Origin: Candidatus Latescibacterota bacterium
GTDB lineage: Bacteria > Latescibacterota > UBA2968 > UBA8231
Assembly (NCBI GenBank): GCA_020852055.1
Contig: JADZBP010000206.1
Span: forward strand, 1 to 64,000
Direction of reading: 5' to 3'
Length of the DNA: 64,000 bases
Shown: piece after piece, positions 50,509-60,140 of the stretch
Numbering within the stretch: the first letter of the stretch is position 1
Layout: each line of letters begins with the position of its first letter
Made by a program: the position numbers and the translations under genes
Notes under the pieces: generated by a model
Databases searched by the model: none
What the model was told of the DNA's origin: nothing
Seen by the model: the letters and a program-made list of their open reading frames with translations, nothing else

Positions 50509-51675
50509 ATGAAGATCCACGAGTACCAAGCAAAGGAGCTGCTGCGGTCCTATCAGGTAGCTGTCCCCAAGGGCGGGGTGGCCAGGACTGCAGAAGAAGC
50601 CGAAAATATCGCCCGGGAGCTGGGGGGAAGGGTGGTGATCAAGGCCCAGATCCACGCCGGCGGACGCGGCAAAGGGGGTGGCATCAAACTCGCCGCCAAT
50701 CCGCAGGAGGCCGGCCAGCTGGCGGCGCAGATCATCGGCATGAATCTGATTACGCACCAGACGGGTCCCGAGGGACAAAAGGTAAAGCAGGTATGGGTCG
50801 AGGCCGCCAGTGAGGTTGCCCGCGAATTGTATCTGGGGATCACCCTCGACCGGGCTCAGGGCAAACTGGTGGTCATGGCCAGCCAGGAGGGCGGGGTGGA
50901 GATCGAGGAGGTCGCCGCACGCAGCCCTGGAAAAATCCTGAAGGAGGCAGTGGATCCCGGTGTGGGTCTGCAGCCCTTCCAGGCCACGCGCCTGGCCTTT
51001 GGCCTGGGCCTCGAGGACAAGGCCGTGCGCCAGGCGGCCAACCTGATCCTCAATCTCTACAAGGCCTATGTGGCCACCGATTGTTCGCTGGCCGAGATCA
51101 TCCCGCTGGTGCTCACCCGCCAGGGTGAGATCATGGCCCTCGATGCCAAAATCAACTTCGACGACAACGCGCTCTTCCGCCATCCCGACCTGCTTGCCTT
51201 GCGCGATACGGATGAGGAAGAGGAACTCGAGATCGAGGCGTCCAAATACCGGCTGAACTACATCAAGCTCAACGGCAATATCGGCTGTATGGTCAACGGA
51301 GCCGGCCTGGCCATGGCGACCATGGACATCATCAAGCTGGCTGGGGGGGAACCGGCGAACTTCCTCGACGTGGGCGGAGGCGCCAACGCCGAAACCGTGG
51401 AGAACGGTTTCCGCATCCTCCTTTCCGATCCGAGCGTCAAGGCGATCCTGATCAATATCTTCGGGGGAATCGTCCGCTGCGACCGGGTGGCCGAAGGGGT
51501 GATCCAGGCGCGCAAGAACCTCGAGGTGAAGGTGCCGGTGGTGGTGCGCTTAGCGGGCACCAATGCCGAACTGGCGGCACAGATGTTGGAGACATCCGGG
51601 TTGAATTTTGCCGTGGGCAAGGGACTCAAGGACGCTGCCGAGAAGGTTGTGGCAGCCAGCCGGCAATCAGCGTGA
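50509..51675 (+). CDS. sucC: Succinate-CoA ligase (ADP-forming) subunit beta
   Basis: [85 protein letters not shown]. Confidence 0.96.
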   Translation: MKIHEYQAKELLRSYQVAVPKGGVARTAEEAENIARELGGRVVIKAQIHAGGRGKGGGIKLAANPQEAGQLAAQIIGMNLITHQTGPEGQKVKQVWVEAASEVARELYLGITLDRAQGKLVVMASQEGGVEIEEVAARSPGKILKEAVDPGVGLQPFQATRLAFGLGLEDKAVRQAANLILNLYKAYVATDCSLAEIIPLVLTRQGEIMALDAKINFDDNALFRHPDLLALRDTDEEEELEIEASKYRLNYIKLNGNIGCMVNGAGLAMATMDIIKLAGGEPANFLDVGGGANAETVENGFRILLSDPSVKAILINIFGGIVRCDRVAEGVIQARKNLEVKVPVVVRLAGTNAELAAQMLETSGLNFAVGKGLKDAAEKVVAASRQSA

Positions 51676-51685
51676 GGGAGCAACC

Positions 51686-52547
<862 letters not shown>

Positions 52548-52555
<8 letters not shown>

Positions 52556-53372
52556 ACAAGGACGTTGCGGACCGGGCTTTTGGGGGCAGTGGCATGATGG
52601 GGGGTATCCGCCGCAGCCGCAGTGCGGACGCCGCAAAAACCAGCAGCAGCGCCAGCACTAGCGGCGGAGAGTAGAAGCGGTCTGCGGCCAAGGCCTCGAG
52701 GCCCCAGTACACCTTCAGGTTCAGGCCGGCGAAGGAGAGGGCATTGTTGAGCATGTGGGCGAGGATCGCCGGGTAGATACTGTGGGTCCAGTAGACCAGC
52801 ATCCCGAGCAAAACCCCCAACAGGATCAGCGCGGGTAGTTGCCAGGGATTGAAGTGGACCAGGGCGAAGAACAGCCCTGCACCTGCGACGGCCAGCCGCG
52901 GACCCCGGTGTACATACAGGCCGGCGAACACCAGGCCGCGGAAGAGCAATTCCTCAGCGATGCCTGGGCTCAGCACCACGGCGACTAACCCGAAGAGCAG
53001 GGCCGCCAGGTCACCGGCAAGTTGGACCTCGATGAGGTTGCGCTGGATATGCAGAGGCAGGGCATAGCCCAGGGTACTGAGGAAGCGTCCCCAGTGCAGA
53101 TCGAATTGGCTGATGAGCAGGCTGCCGCTGAGGGCCAGGGGGATGGTCAGGATCAGGGCGCGCAGCGGCGTGGCGTTCAGCAGGAGCAACTCCTCAGCGG
53201 CCCCCGGCTGCCACCGCACGAACAGGATGACCAGCCACAACACCGATAACTCGGTGGCGATGAGACTGAGCTGCGGCGAAAAGCGCTGCGCAAACACCGG
53301 AAACAAGAGCAACTGGGACAACACTGCCGTGCCCAGGGCCAGGTAAAGGATCTTTCTCAGCGACGGATACAT
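52548..53372 (-). CDS. CPBP family intramembrane metalloprotease
   Basis: [61 protein letters not shown]. Confidence 0.88.
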
Positions 53373-53389
53373 ATATTCAGCAGTAACCA

Positions 53390-53425
53390 AGAGGCCCTCT
53401 CCGCTCAAATGCGGAGAGGGCCTCT
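53390..53425. terminator. Strong hairpin between CPBP protease and heme-motif fragment
   Basis: Perfect 15-bp stem agaggccctctccgc/gcggagagggcctct with 6-nt loop; weak T tract. Confidence 0.6.
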
Positions 53426-53446
53426 GCCGTTAAGAGCGTCCGTGGT

Positions 53447-53632
53447 TCAGTGGTGGTGTTCGGCCTCCGGGGCCAGAAAGTGCAACTGACCGTTGTGGCA
53501 GCTCATACAGGTAAGCGGCTGGCCGGCAGCCGGCAAGGGCAGGGTTTTCTGATAGATCTCATCGAACTGGTGATCTGCAGGGGAAGATAGACCGGAGTCG
53601 AGGTTGGCGTCAACTCGGGATGGACTCTGGCG
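53447..53632 (-). pseudogene. Fragment or tail of a c-type cytochrome-like gene (single CXXCH)
   Basis: Minus-frame reading ...SRVDANLDSGLSSPADHQFDEIYQKTLPLPAAGQPLTCMSCHNGQLHFLAPEAEHHH*; no convincing ATG/GTG start or RBS. Confidence 0.4.
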
Positions 53633-54563
53633 GGAGCCGATGCCTGAGGGCCCTCAGGTAGGCGCGGGTGCGGTTGTACCACCACAGGTAGTCGAAAAAG
53701 AGTGCCGGAACGTACCATCGCAGCGAAGCCGCCACCGCCCAGTATACCGGATAGTAGAAAAAAGGCAGGAGTGCCAGTCGGAAGAACAGACGCCTGAGCG
53801 AGAAAAAGGGTCCATAAAAAACATCGAGTCGGAGCAGCGGCGCCAACTCGGGGCGTTTGCGCAAGAGTACCGGCAGGGAGCGCTCACCGTAGGTATACAT
53901 GAGTTGGCAGTGCTGGCGAAAAGGCCGCAGGTGGTGGTGCAGGGAGCGGGCCAGGCTGGCGAAGCGGAAGGTCGCCCCATCCAGATGCAGGCGGTAGCCC
54001 AATTCGAGGTCCTCACCTCCGTAGGTGTTGAAGTCCTCATCGAAGAGGCCCACTCGCAGGAGCTGATCCCGCCGGACCGAGGAGTTGCCGGTGACAAAAC
54101 ACTTGAAAGGCACCGCCTCTGTTTCGCGGAGGCGGTGCACCCCCCGGCTGTCGAGATACTGGGTCAGACAGTCGGCAGGGACCTGCGGCCCGAAGCGGAT
54201 ATGGCCGATGGCCACCGTGTTGGCCTGTTGGTGAACCTGGGCGTGAGCGCGCAGGAATCCAGGTTCTACCGTCATATCGCTATCGAGGAAAACCACGACC
54301 TGGCCACAGGCCGCCCGTATACCGGTGTTGCGGGCCCGGGCCCGCCCCTGATTGGTCGAATGGCGGATGAGGCGCAGGGGAAAAGGGCCCGCAGCCCGGG
54401 GGTACTGGTCGGGGTTGAAGAGCTGCGACGCATCGTCGACTACAATGATCTCCAGAGACGAGGCCGGATACTCCTGGACGGCCAGGCTCTGTACGGCTGC
54501 CAATAGGCGTTCGGGTTCATTGTAGGTGGGGATGATGACACTGATGGAGAGGGGGGAGTCCAT
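53610..54563 (-). CDS. Glycosyltransferase family 2
   Basis: ISVIIPTYNEPERLLAAVQSLAVQEYPASSLEIIVVDDASQ, ARARNTGIRAACGQVVVFLDSDMTV, FDEDFNTYGGEDLELGYRL. Confidence 0.93.
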   Translation of the reverse strand: MDSPLSISVIIPTYNEPERLLAAVQSLAVQEYPASSLEIIVVDDASQLFNPDQYPRAAGPFPLRLIRHSTNQGRARARNTGIRAACGQVVVFLDSDMTVEPGFLRAHAQVHQQANTVAIGHIRFGPQVPADCLTQYLDSRGVHRLRETEAVPFKCFVTGNSSVRRDQLLRVGLFDEDFNTYGGEDLELGYRLHLDGATFRFASLARSLHHHLRPFRQHCQLMYTYGERSLPVLLRKRPELAPLLRLDVFYGPFFSLRRLFFRLALLPFFYYPVYWAVAASLRWYVPALFFDYLWWYNRTRAYLRALRHRLPPESIPS

Positions 54564-54571
54564 CGACAGGA

Positions 54572-55690
54572 TCAGAGACTGGCGTAAAGGGAGAGCAGCC
54601 TGGGAGCTTCCTGTTCCCAGTTATAATGCTGCGCCGCGGCCAGCGCTGCCTGGCGGTAGGTCTGAAGGCGGGATGGATCAGCAAAGAAGCGCTGCACCTT
54701 TTCGCGGATATCCCGCAGATCCTGGGGATCAGCCACCAGACCAGCGCCAGACTCTTCGACCACGGCTCGCATATCGGGAAAGTTGCTGGCCAGCACCGGT
54801 AGGCCTGCCATCAGGTACTCGAAGAGTTTATTGGGCAGGGAATAATAAAAACTCTTGCCCGTGCCTTTGATCAGACACAACCCCAGATCCGCGGAGCAGG
54901 TATAAGAATGCAGCTCGGCAAAGGGGACCCGGGGGATAAAGTAGACCCGGCCTTCGAGGTTTTGGCGCCGTACCAGCTCCTTGAGAGCCCCTTCCCTAGG
55001 TCCGTCGCCGATCAGAACCAAGGCCAGATCTTCGTCCAGGCCGGCAAGGGCCTCGATCTGTTCGGCCAGACCGTTGTCGGTAAGGAATCCCCCTTGATAC
55101 AGCACCACCGGCCGGCCGGCCGCCAGCCCTAGTTCGCTGCGGATGCGGTTGCTTTCCACGGGTGAGCGGTAGAGGGGCAGGTTGCGCACCACGGTCACCT
55201 GGTCCAACCCGTACCGTTCCTGCAGCGACTGAGCGATGGAAGTGCCCACCGTGATGGTGCGGTGGACCTGCCGGATGAGCCGCCGTTCCAGCAGCGCCCA
55301 GAAGTGTCGAATCAGGGGCCGGTCGACCAGGGAAGACTGCTCGATCCAGAATTCGTGGGAATCGTAGACCAACGGCACATCGCGCTGTTGGGCAGCAGTG
55401 GCGGCCGGCCACAGCGCATCCAGATCGTGGGCATGGTACACATCAGCGTGCATCGCCAGCAACAAGGGCCGTGCCTGTCGCCAGAAAGCTGGATAGAGGA
55501 TGCGCAGCGAGCGAGAGCGGTCGATGGGAATCAGGTGGAGGTCGATGCTCTCCCAGCCCTGCAAAGGCGAGGGGTCGAAGGACGAAGAGACGATGGAAAC
55601 CCGATGTCCCGCCTGGCTCAGGCACTGGGCTTCGCGGAAGACCCGGTAATCGAAGCGCAGATCGCCGAACACCACCATACAGATGTGCAT
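54572..55690 (-). CDS. Glycosyltransferase family 4 (GT-B)
   Basis: DVYHAHDLDALWPAATAAQ, VVLYQGGFLTDNGLAEQIEALAGLDEDLALVLIGDGPREGALKELV, LPNKLFEYLMAGLPVLASNFPDMR. Confidence 0.92.
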   Translation of the reverse strand: MHICMVVFGDLRFDYRVFREAQCLSQAGHRVSIVSSSFDPSPLQGWESIDLHLIPIDRSRSLRILYPAFWRQARPLLLAMHADVYHAHDLDALWPAATAAQQRDVPLVYDSHEFWIEQSSLVDRPLIRHFWALLERRLIRQVHRTITVGTSIAQSLQERYGLDQVTVVRNLPLYRSPVESNRIRSELGLAAGRPVVLYQGGFLTDNGLAEQIEALAGLDEDLALVLIGDGPREGALKELVRRQNLEGRVYFIPRVPFAELHSYTCSADLGLCLIKGTGKSFYYSLPNKLFEYLMAGLPVLASNFPDMRAVVEESGAGLVADPQDLRDIREKVQRFFADPSRLQTYRQAALAAAQHYNWEQEAPRLLSLYASL

Positions 55691-55725
55691 GAGCTTCCGG
55701 GGGCAGAGCAGGAAAGAGATGGAAA

Positions 55726-55758
55726 CAAAAAACGCGCAGCCCAAAGATGAGCTGCGCG
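55726..55758 (-). terminator. Intrinsic terminator or attenuator upstream of the GT-B gene
   Basis: Perfect 8-bp GC stem cgcgcagc/gctgcgcg with six T on the minus strand; 36 nt before the GT-B start codon. Confidence 0.75.
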
Positions 55759-55772
55759 GCGGAGAAAATCAA

Positions 55773-55942
55773 GGAGTGTGGCGACCGAAGGGTGGGATCA
55801 CAAGCCCGCAGCTAAGATCTTCAAACGAGGCGGTGTGGGGAGGTAATTGCTGAAGATCTTAGAAACTCGAAAAGGGGGGATCGAGCTCCGCAGTATGAAT
55901 GATCTACACGCTCAACGGATCGCCACACTCAATCCTTTTTTT
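55773..55942. ncRNA. Candidate structured RNA (strand ambiguous, family unknown)
   Basis: Closing stem gagtgtggcga 55774-55784 / tcgccacactc 55920-55930; internal perfect 12-bp stem 55812-55823/55851-55862; hairpin 55866-55885; T7 on plus end, intrinsic terminator just past the minus end. Confidence 0.45.
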
Positions 55943-56020
55943 AGGCGACCGGGGTCCACGCTCGCAGGTGAGCGTGGATCAGAGCGGATCTTTTTCTCCG
56001 CTCAACTATGGATAATTTAC

Positions 56021-56102
56021 ACACACTGATGTGTGTTGTCAAGGCAATTTTGATAAGGGGTAAATAAAAGCCCTTTCGCATACACTCTCAAGTGTGTGTA
56101 TG
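56021..56102. promoter_or_regulatory. Paired palindromic operator candidates upstream of XRE gene
   Basis: ACACACtgatGTGTGT (56021-56036) and ACACTctcaAGTGT (56082-56095), dyad centres 60 bp apart. Confidence 0.5.
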
Positions 56103-56147
56103 TAGTTTCTGCTTGCGGCCCTTTGTTTTTGGCCTAAATTACCCTGC

Positions 56148-56729
56148 ATGGCTGCGGTGAGGAAAAACGATAGATCAGGCAATGAGATGCGCTTCGCAGA
56201 TCTGATTCGGGATGCCCGGATCAAGAAGCGGCTCAGCCAGCGCCAACTAGGGGAGCAGATCCTTACCCCGGGCCGTCCTAAGGGTATCTGGAACACCTAT
56301 ATCGGACAGATCGAGAAAGGGGATAAGATCCCCTCCGACGAAATCTGCAAGAAGTTTGCCGAAGTCCTCGAACTCGATTTGACCCAGGTATTGCTCGCAG
56401 CCTATGAGGCGCGGGTCGAATTGACCGGTTCCGACGAGGCCATTGGCTTGTTCCGCAAGATGCGCTTGGTGTTGAACGATCCGGTGGTCCAGCGCCTGCT
56501 CGATGCCGAGGATACCATCGATCCACAGATCCTCGAGGCCCTCACCAACACCGATATCCGCAAGATCATGGCTGAGGAGGCTTGGCGCGATCTGTTGATT
56601 CGCTGCTATCGCCTCAAGGGCAAGCGGAATATCCTGGCGCTGCTGACCCTGGTCGAGTCCATGTCCGACAAGCAGTGGAAGGGATTGATCAGCATGCTCG
56701 ACGCCATGGGACTAGAAATCGGCGAATAA
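56148..56729 (+). CDS. XRE-family HTH regulator with C-terminal domain of unknown function
   Basis: RFADLIRDARIKKRLSQRQLGEQILTPGRPKGIWNTYIGQIEKGDKIPSDEICKKFAEVLELD. Confidence 0.82.
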   Translation: MAAVRKNDRSGNEMRFADLIRDARIKKRLSQRQLGEQILTPGRPKGIWNTYIGQIEKGDKIPSDEICKKFAEVLELDLTQVLLAAYEARVELTGSDEAIGLFRKMRLVLNDPVVQRLLDAEDTIDPQILEALTNTDIRKIMAEEAWRDLLIRCYRLKGKRNILALLTLVESMSDKQWKGLISMLDAMGLEIGE

Positions 56730-56746
56730 GGGCGTCGCGGCGGGGA

Positions 56747-57331
56747 TCAGGGGGTCTGGGCCTGGCCCTCTTCCTGGGCCGCCTGTGCTTGCGCCTGCGC
56801 TTGGGCTTGGGCCTGAGCCCGGGCCTGTGCTTCTGCCAGGGCTTGCTGTTCGGCCTGTATCCTGGGAACCTCGCGGGCCGAAAGCATCTTTACCACCTGG
56901 TCGCGGATGAAGGGGTTGCTGTCCTTCAACGCACTCATCAGGTATCGGTTGGCGTACTTGTCTTCCATCTTCCCCAATAACTCGACTGCCTGCAGGCGAA
57001 TGCCCGGGTCGAGGTCTCTGAGTGCAACCCCCAGGGCCTTGGCCACCTCGCGTTTGAGTTTCTTGTTTCTGCTCTGGCTGAGGACGCCAAGTACCTGGAC
57101 GGCCTGGGCGCGCAGATTCAAATCCCGATCTCCCAGCGCTTTTACCAGTACCGCCGTGGTGGGGACCTCCTTCTCTTTCCCCAGCAGGGGCACGTATTTG
57201 ATGGGTGGGAAGGTGCGTACGGCACAGCCGGCAGCAACGAGAGCCAGCCAGGCGCCCAGTAACATCGGGAAAAGCCGGTGGAAGCTGCGCCGCAATGACA
57301 GGCGATCAGGTGAAGGCAGGGAGGGTTTCAT
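56747..57331 (-). CDS. HEAT-repeat lipoprotein with (QA)n C-terminal tail
   Basis: Lipobox LVAAGC; HEAT-like LVKALGDRDLNLRAQAVQVLG and VALRDLDPGIRLQAVELLG; tail AQARAQAQAQAQAQAQAAQEEGQAQTP. Confidence 0.75.
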   Translation of the reverse strand: MKPSLPSPDRLSLRRSFHRLFPMLLGAWLALVAAGCAVRTFPPIKYVPLLGKEKEVPTTAVLVKALGDRDLNLRAQAVQVLGVLSQSRNKKLKREVAKALGVALRDLDPGIRLQAVELLGKMEDKYANRYLMSALKDSNPFIRDQVVKMLSAREVPRIQAEQQALAEAQARAQAQAQAQAQAQAAQEEGQAQTP

Positions 57332-57451
57332 GGTGTTTATATCGGTTGGTTTTTCAAGTTCTTAAGCTGGGAACTTCCAGCGGGGAGCGATAGTCTACCC
57401 TCTGGTCGATCACGGCCCGATTACCACCATACCGAGGAGGTAATTATCGCA

Positions 57452-57925
57452 TTGAGGTGTGAAGAGTTTGAAGAGTACCTGTCGGACTACATAGAAGGTG
57501 AAACCAGCCTGGAACAGGCCGAGAAAATGGAACTGCATACCCTGCAGTGTCCGGCGTGCCAGGCGATGGTACACGGGGTGCGGCAGGTCTGCAAGCAACT
57601 GGGCCAATTGGCCCATAGCGGTCCTTCGGCGAGCTTCAGGCTAGGACTCTGGTCTCAGGTTCAGGAACGTCAGGCGAAAAGACAGGGGCGCCGCTGGCGC
57701 ACCTTCACCTGGGGGCTGGCCCTGGGGATGGCGTTGCTCATTCTGCTGTGGCCCGACCCCCAGGATCAGCTGGAAGCACCGGAGTTTGCCTCCTGGGATA
57801 CCCTGTACCAGGAGTACTCCTGGCGGTCGGCACCCAGCCGCACCCCGCCACTGCGGGAGCAACTGCCCGAGCGCGCCTATTCTGGGCTACATGCTCAGGC
57901 TCAGGTTCACCTGACGGCTTTCTAG
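57452..57925 (+). CDS. Putative zinc-finger anti-sigma factor-like membrane protein (TTG start)
   Basis: MRCEEFEEYLSDYIEGETSLEQAEKMELHTLQCPACQAMV (zf-HC2 pattern) then one TM GLALGMALLILLW; SD gaggaggt upstream. Confidence 0.75.
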   Translation: MRCEEFEEYLSDYIEGETSLEQAEKMELHTLQCPACQAMVHGVRQVCKQLGQLAHSGPSASFRLGLWSQVQERQAKRQGRRWRTFTWGLALGMALLILLWPDPQDQLEAPEFASWDTLYQEYSWRSAPSRTPPLREQLPERAYSGLHAQAQVHLTAF

Positions 57926-57948
57926 GAATTGCGGATCGAGGGAAATCC

Positions 57949-58431
57949 TCAGTCGATGGGCAGCTTGAATTCGCCCTTGGCGATGGCCTGTTCCAGTTCT
58001 TGGTGGAACAGGCTGTCCAAGTGGGTGGTTATCTTCCAGCCCTCGGGTTCGCGGATGAAGTAGAAGAAGGGCGAGGCCTGTGGGGAACTGAGGGTGGCGG
58101 GATCGAAGAGCAGATAGCCGATGCGGTTATTGATCGGCTTCTCTTGGGTGATTTCCTGGCGCAAGACCGTCTGGAGCTGTTCGGGGTGTTCCTGCCATGC
58201 TTTGGTTAAGGCCGCACGGTCGCCTTTATAGACGGTGTTCCTGTAGCTGGTGCTCAGACACGACCAGAGCAGATCCAGGTCGCCGGCGACAAGGGCTTTT
58301 TTGTAAGTCCTGAAGGTGGCCGAGGGGGTGGCATAGGCCGCATCCTCCCTGTTGCAGGCGGCGAGGGCGATGAGCAGGCCCAAGAGTACGCACCACGGTG
58401 CAGCAAGAGGGTTCGGAAGCCTGAAGCGCAT
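57949..58431 (-). CDS. Lipoprotein of unknown function (NTF2/DUF4878-like)
   Basis: Lipobox LLIALAAC; FRTYKKALVAGDLDLLWSCLSTSYR ... FYFIREPEGWKITTHLDS. Confidence 0.6.
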   Translation of the reverse strand: MRFRLPNPLAAPWCVLLGLLIALAACNREDAAYATPSATFRTYKKALVAGDLDLLWSCLSTSYRNTVYKGDRAALTKAWQEHPEQLQTVLRQEITQEKPINNRIGYLLFDPATLSSPQASPFFYFIREPEGWKITTHLDSLFHQELEQAIAKGEFKLPID

Positions 58432-58493
58432 AAGCAGGGGCGGGATGGGAGAAGTGGGGACAGCCTCGCGGCACTGGGCCGCCCGGCTGGCGA

Positions 58494-59204
58494 TCAGGAT
58501 TTGGTGCGGTTCACCAGCAGCTCGATCTCGTCGCGCAGTTTGGCGGCTTCCTCGTACTCCTCGCAAATAACCGCCTGCTCGAGCTTGGCCTGTAACTGGC
58601 TGAGCAGATCGGCTGGGGTGGCGGGATCAACCGGCTCGGCGACCAGCGGGGTGGAATCGGTTGGTCGCTCTCGGACGACACCTTTTGCTGAGGCAATCCC
58701 TTTTTTCTTGGCGGTGACCAACTGCGGCTCGAGCTCGCTGAAGCGGGCGATGGCCTGTTCAACCTGTGTTTCTCCCTCCTCAATTTCGTAACCCACCAGA
58801 TCGAGCAGTTCCCTGGTAACATAGATGGGCGCGCCCGTGCGCAGCGCCAGGGCGATGGCGTCGCTGGGGCGCGAGTCCAACTCGCGCAGTTGCCCCTCTT
58901 TTTCGATGGTAATCCGGGCGTAATAGATCTGTTTGCGGGCCGAATGGATCAGCACCCGGCGAACCGGTACCGACAGGTGGTTGAGGATGGAGGTGAGCAG
59001 GTCGTAAGAGATGGGGCGCAGCGGTTCGTCCTGGTCTAGCTGCATCTGGATGGCCGCTGCTTCGAATTGGCCGATGGCGATGGGCAACAAGCGCGGACGC
59101 GAGGTGGTTTTTTCGCAGAGCCAGAGCAAGGGGCGCTCTATTTTCAAGTATGGGCTGACCTTGACCACAGACATTTCCACCACAGACCCGTCGTCCATAA
59201 CCAT
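58494..59204 (-). CDS. Bifunctional nuclease (DUF151/BFN) domain protein with C-terminal UVR motif
   Basis: RPISYDLLTSILNHL, LRELDSRPSDAIALALRTGAPIYVTRELLD, LEQAVICEEYEEAAKLRDEIELL. Confidence 0.88.
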   Translation of the reverse strand: MVMDDGSVVEMSVVKVSPYLKIERPLLWLCEKTTSRPRLLPIAIGQFEAAAIQMQLDQDEPLRPISYDLLTSILNHLSVPVRRVLIHSARKQIYYARITIEKEGQLRELDSRPSDAIALALRTGAPIYVTRELLDLVGYEIEEGETQVEQAIARFSELEPQLVTAKKKGIASAKGVVRERPTDSTPLVAEPVDPATPADLLSQLQAKLEQAVICEEYEEAAKLRDEIELLVNRTKS

Positions 59205-59246
59205 CTTACCTCAAAGGATACCGCAGCGTTGCAAGGAGGAGGGAAC

Positions 59247-59864
59247 TCAGGTGGCGGCCTGCTGCTCGATACCGGCGATCTGGTCGCGCAGGCGCGCGGC
59301 CTCTTCGTAGGCCTCCTCGGCAATGGCCTGGCCGAGGCGTTTCTTGAGCAGTTCCACGTGGCTGAGGGATTCCGCCGATGAGAGGACCGGAGGCTGGGGT
59401 AACTCCTCGGTCGCATCTTCTTCTTCGGCAGCCGGGAGCTGAAGGGCTTGGGGAAGATCTTCGGCAGACCAGGGCCGACCTGCTTCTGCCAGGACCGCCG
59501 GCGCTGCATAGATTGGAGCACCGGTGCGCAGCGCCAGAGCAATAGCGTCGCTGGGGCGCGAATCGAGCGAAACAACGCTGCCGTCGCGGCTTTCTAGATG
59601 GACTTCGGCGTAAAAGGTGCCTTCGTGTAAATCGGCGATCTCGATCTTGAGCACCCGGGCTTCTATTTCTGCCAACAGGGCACAGGCCAGATCGTAACTA
59701 ATGGGGCGTAGCGGCTTCTGGTTGTTGTGCGCCATAGAGATCGCGATGGCCTCAAAAGGGCCAATGACGATCTGGAGACAGGTGTCCCCCTCTTTTTGTC
59801 TGAGCAAGAGGCGAGGGTAGGATTGGGCGTTGAGATATACCCCGCCCACCACCATTTCGACCAT
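59247..59864 (-). CDS. Bifunctional nuclease (DUF151/BFN) domain protein with C-terminal UVR motif, tandem paralog
   Basis: RPISYDLACALLAEI, VVSLDSRPSDAIALALRTGAPIYAAPAVLAE, LGQAIAEEAYEEAARLRDQIAGI. Confidence 0.88.
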   Translation of the reverse strand: MVEMVVGGVYLNAQSYPRLLLRQKEGDTCLQIVIGPFEAIAISMAHNNQKPLRPISYDLACALLAEIEARVLKIEIADLHEGTFYAEVHLESRDGSVVSLDSRPSDAIALALRTGAPIYAAPAVLAEAGRPWSAEDLPQALQLPAAEEEDATEELPQPPVLSSAESLSHVELLKKRLGQAIAEEAYEEAARLRDQIAGIEQQAAT

Positions 59865-59979
59865 AGCCACTATCGGGGTTGAGGCTGCCTGAGGTGAAAA
59901 TCTTGAGGAAATATAACATGGTGTGGAAGGCAGTGTCAACCAGCAGAGGCGCCCTTGGGTGGGGCGCCCGGAACGAAGC

Positions 59980-60138
59980 TCAGGATGGGCGCTCCTGCTG
60001 GACGGCAGCAAGCTTCTGTTGCAGCAGGGCGATCTCCTGCAATTGTTGCTTCTGTCGGCTCTGCAAACGCCAGACAAAACCAAAAAAGATGATCCAGATG
60101 GCCGCATAGCCGGCGAACAAATTGGGGAAGGTATCCAC
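59980..60138 (-). CDS. ccmD: CcmD-like small membrane protein (GTG start)
   Basis: VDTFPNLFAGYAAIWIIFFGFVWRLQSRQKQQLQEIALLQQKLAAVQQERPS*; directly after ccmC; absent from the supplied ORF track. Confidence 0.7.
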   Translation of the reverse strand: MDTFPNLFAGYAAIWIIFFGFVWRLQSRQKQQLQEIALLQQKLAAVQQERPS

Positions 60139-60140
60139 GT

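Noticed and set aside
53390-53425. Perfect 15-bp inverted repeat as a mobile-element end
   Set aside because: Single copy, small loop and position between gene ends fit a terminator better
55773-55942. Assignment of the structured gap to a named family (6S RNA, cobalamin, TPP, SAM or c-di-GMP riboswitch)
   Set aside because: None of the diagnostic consensus segments I know could be found; left as an unknown candidate
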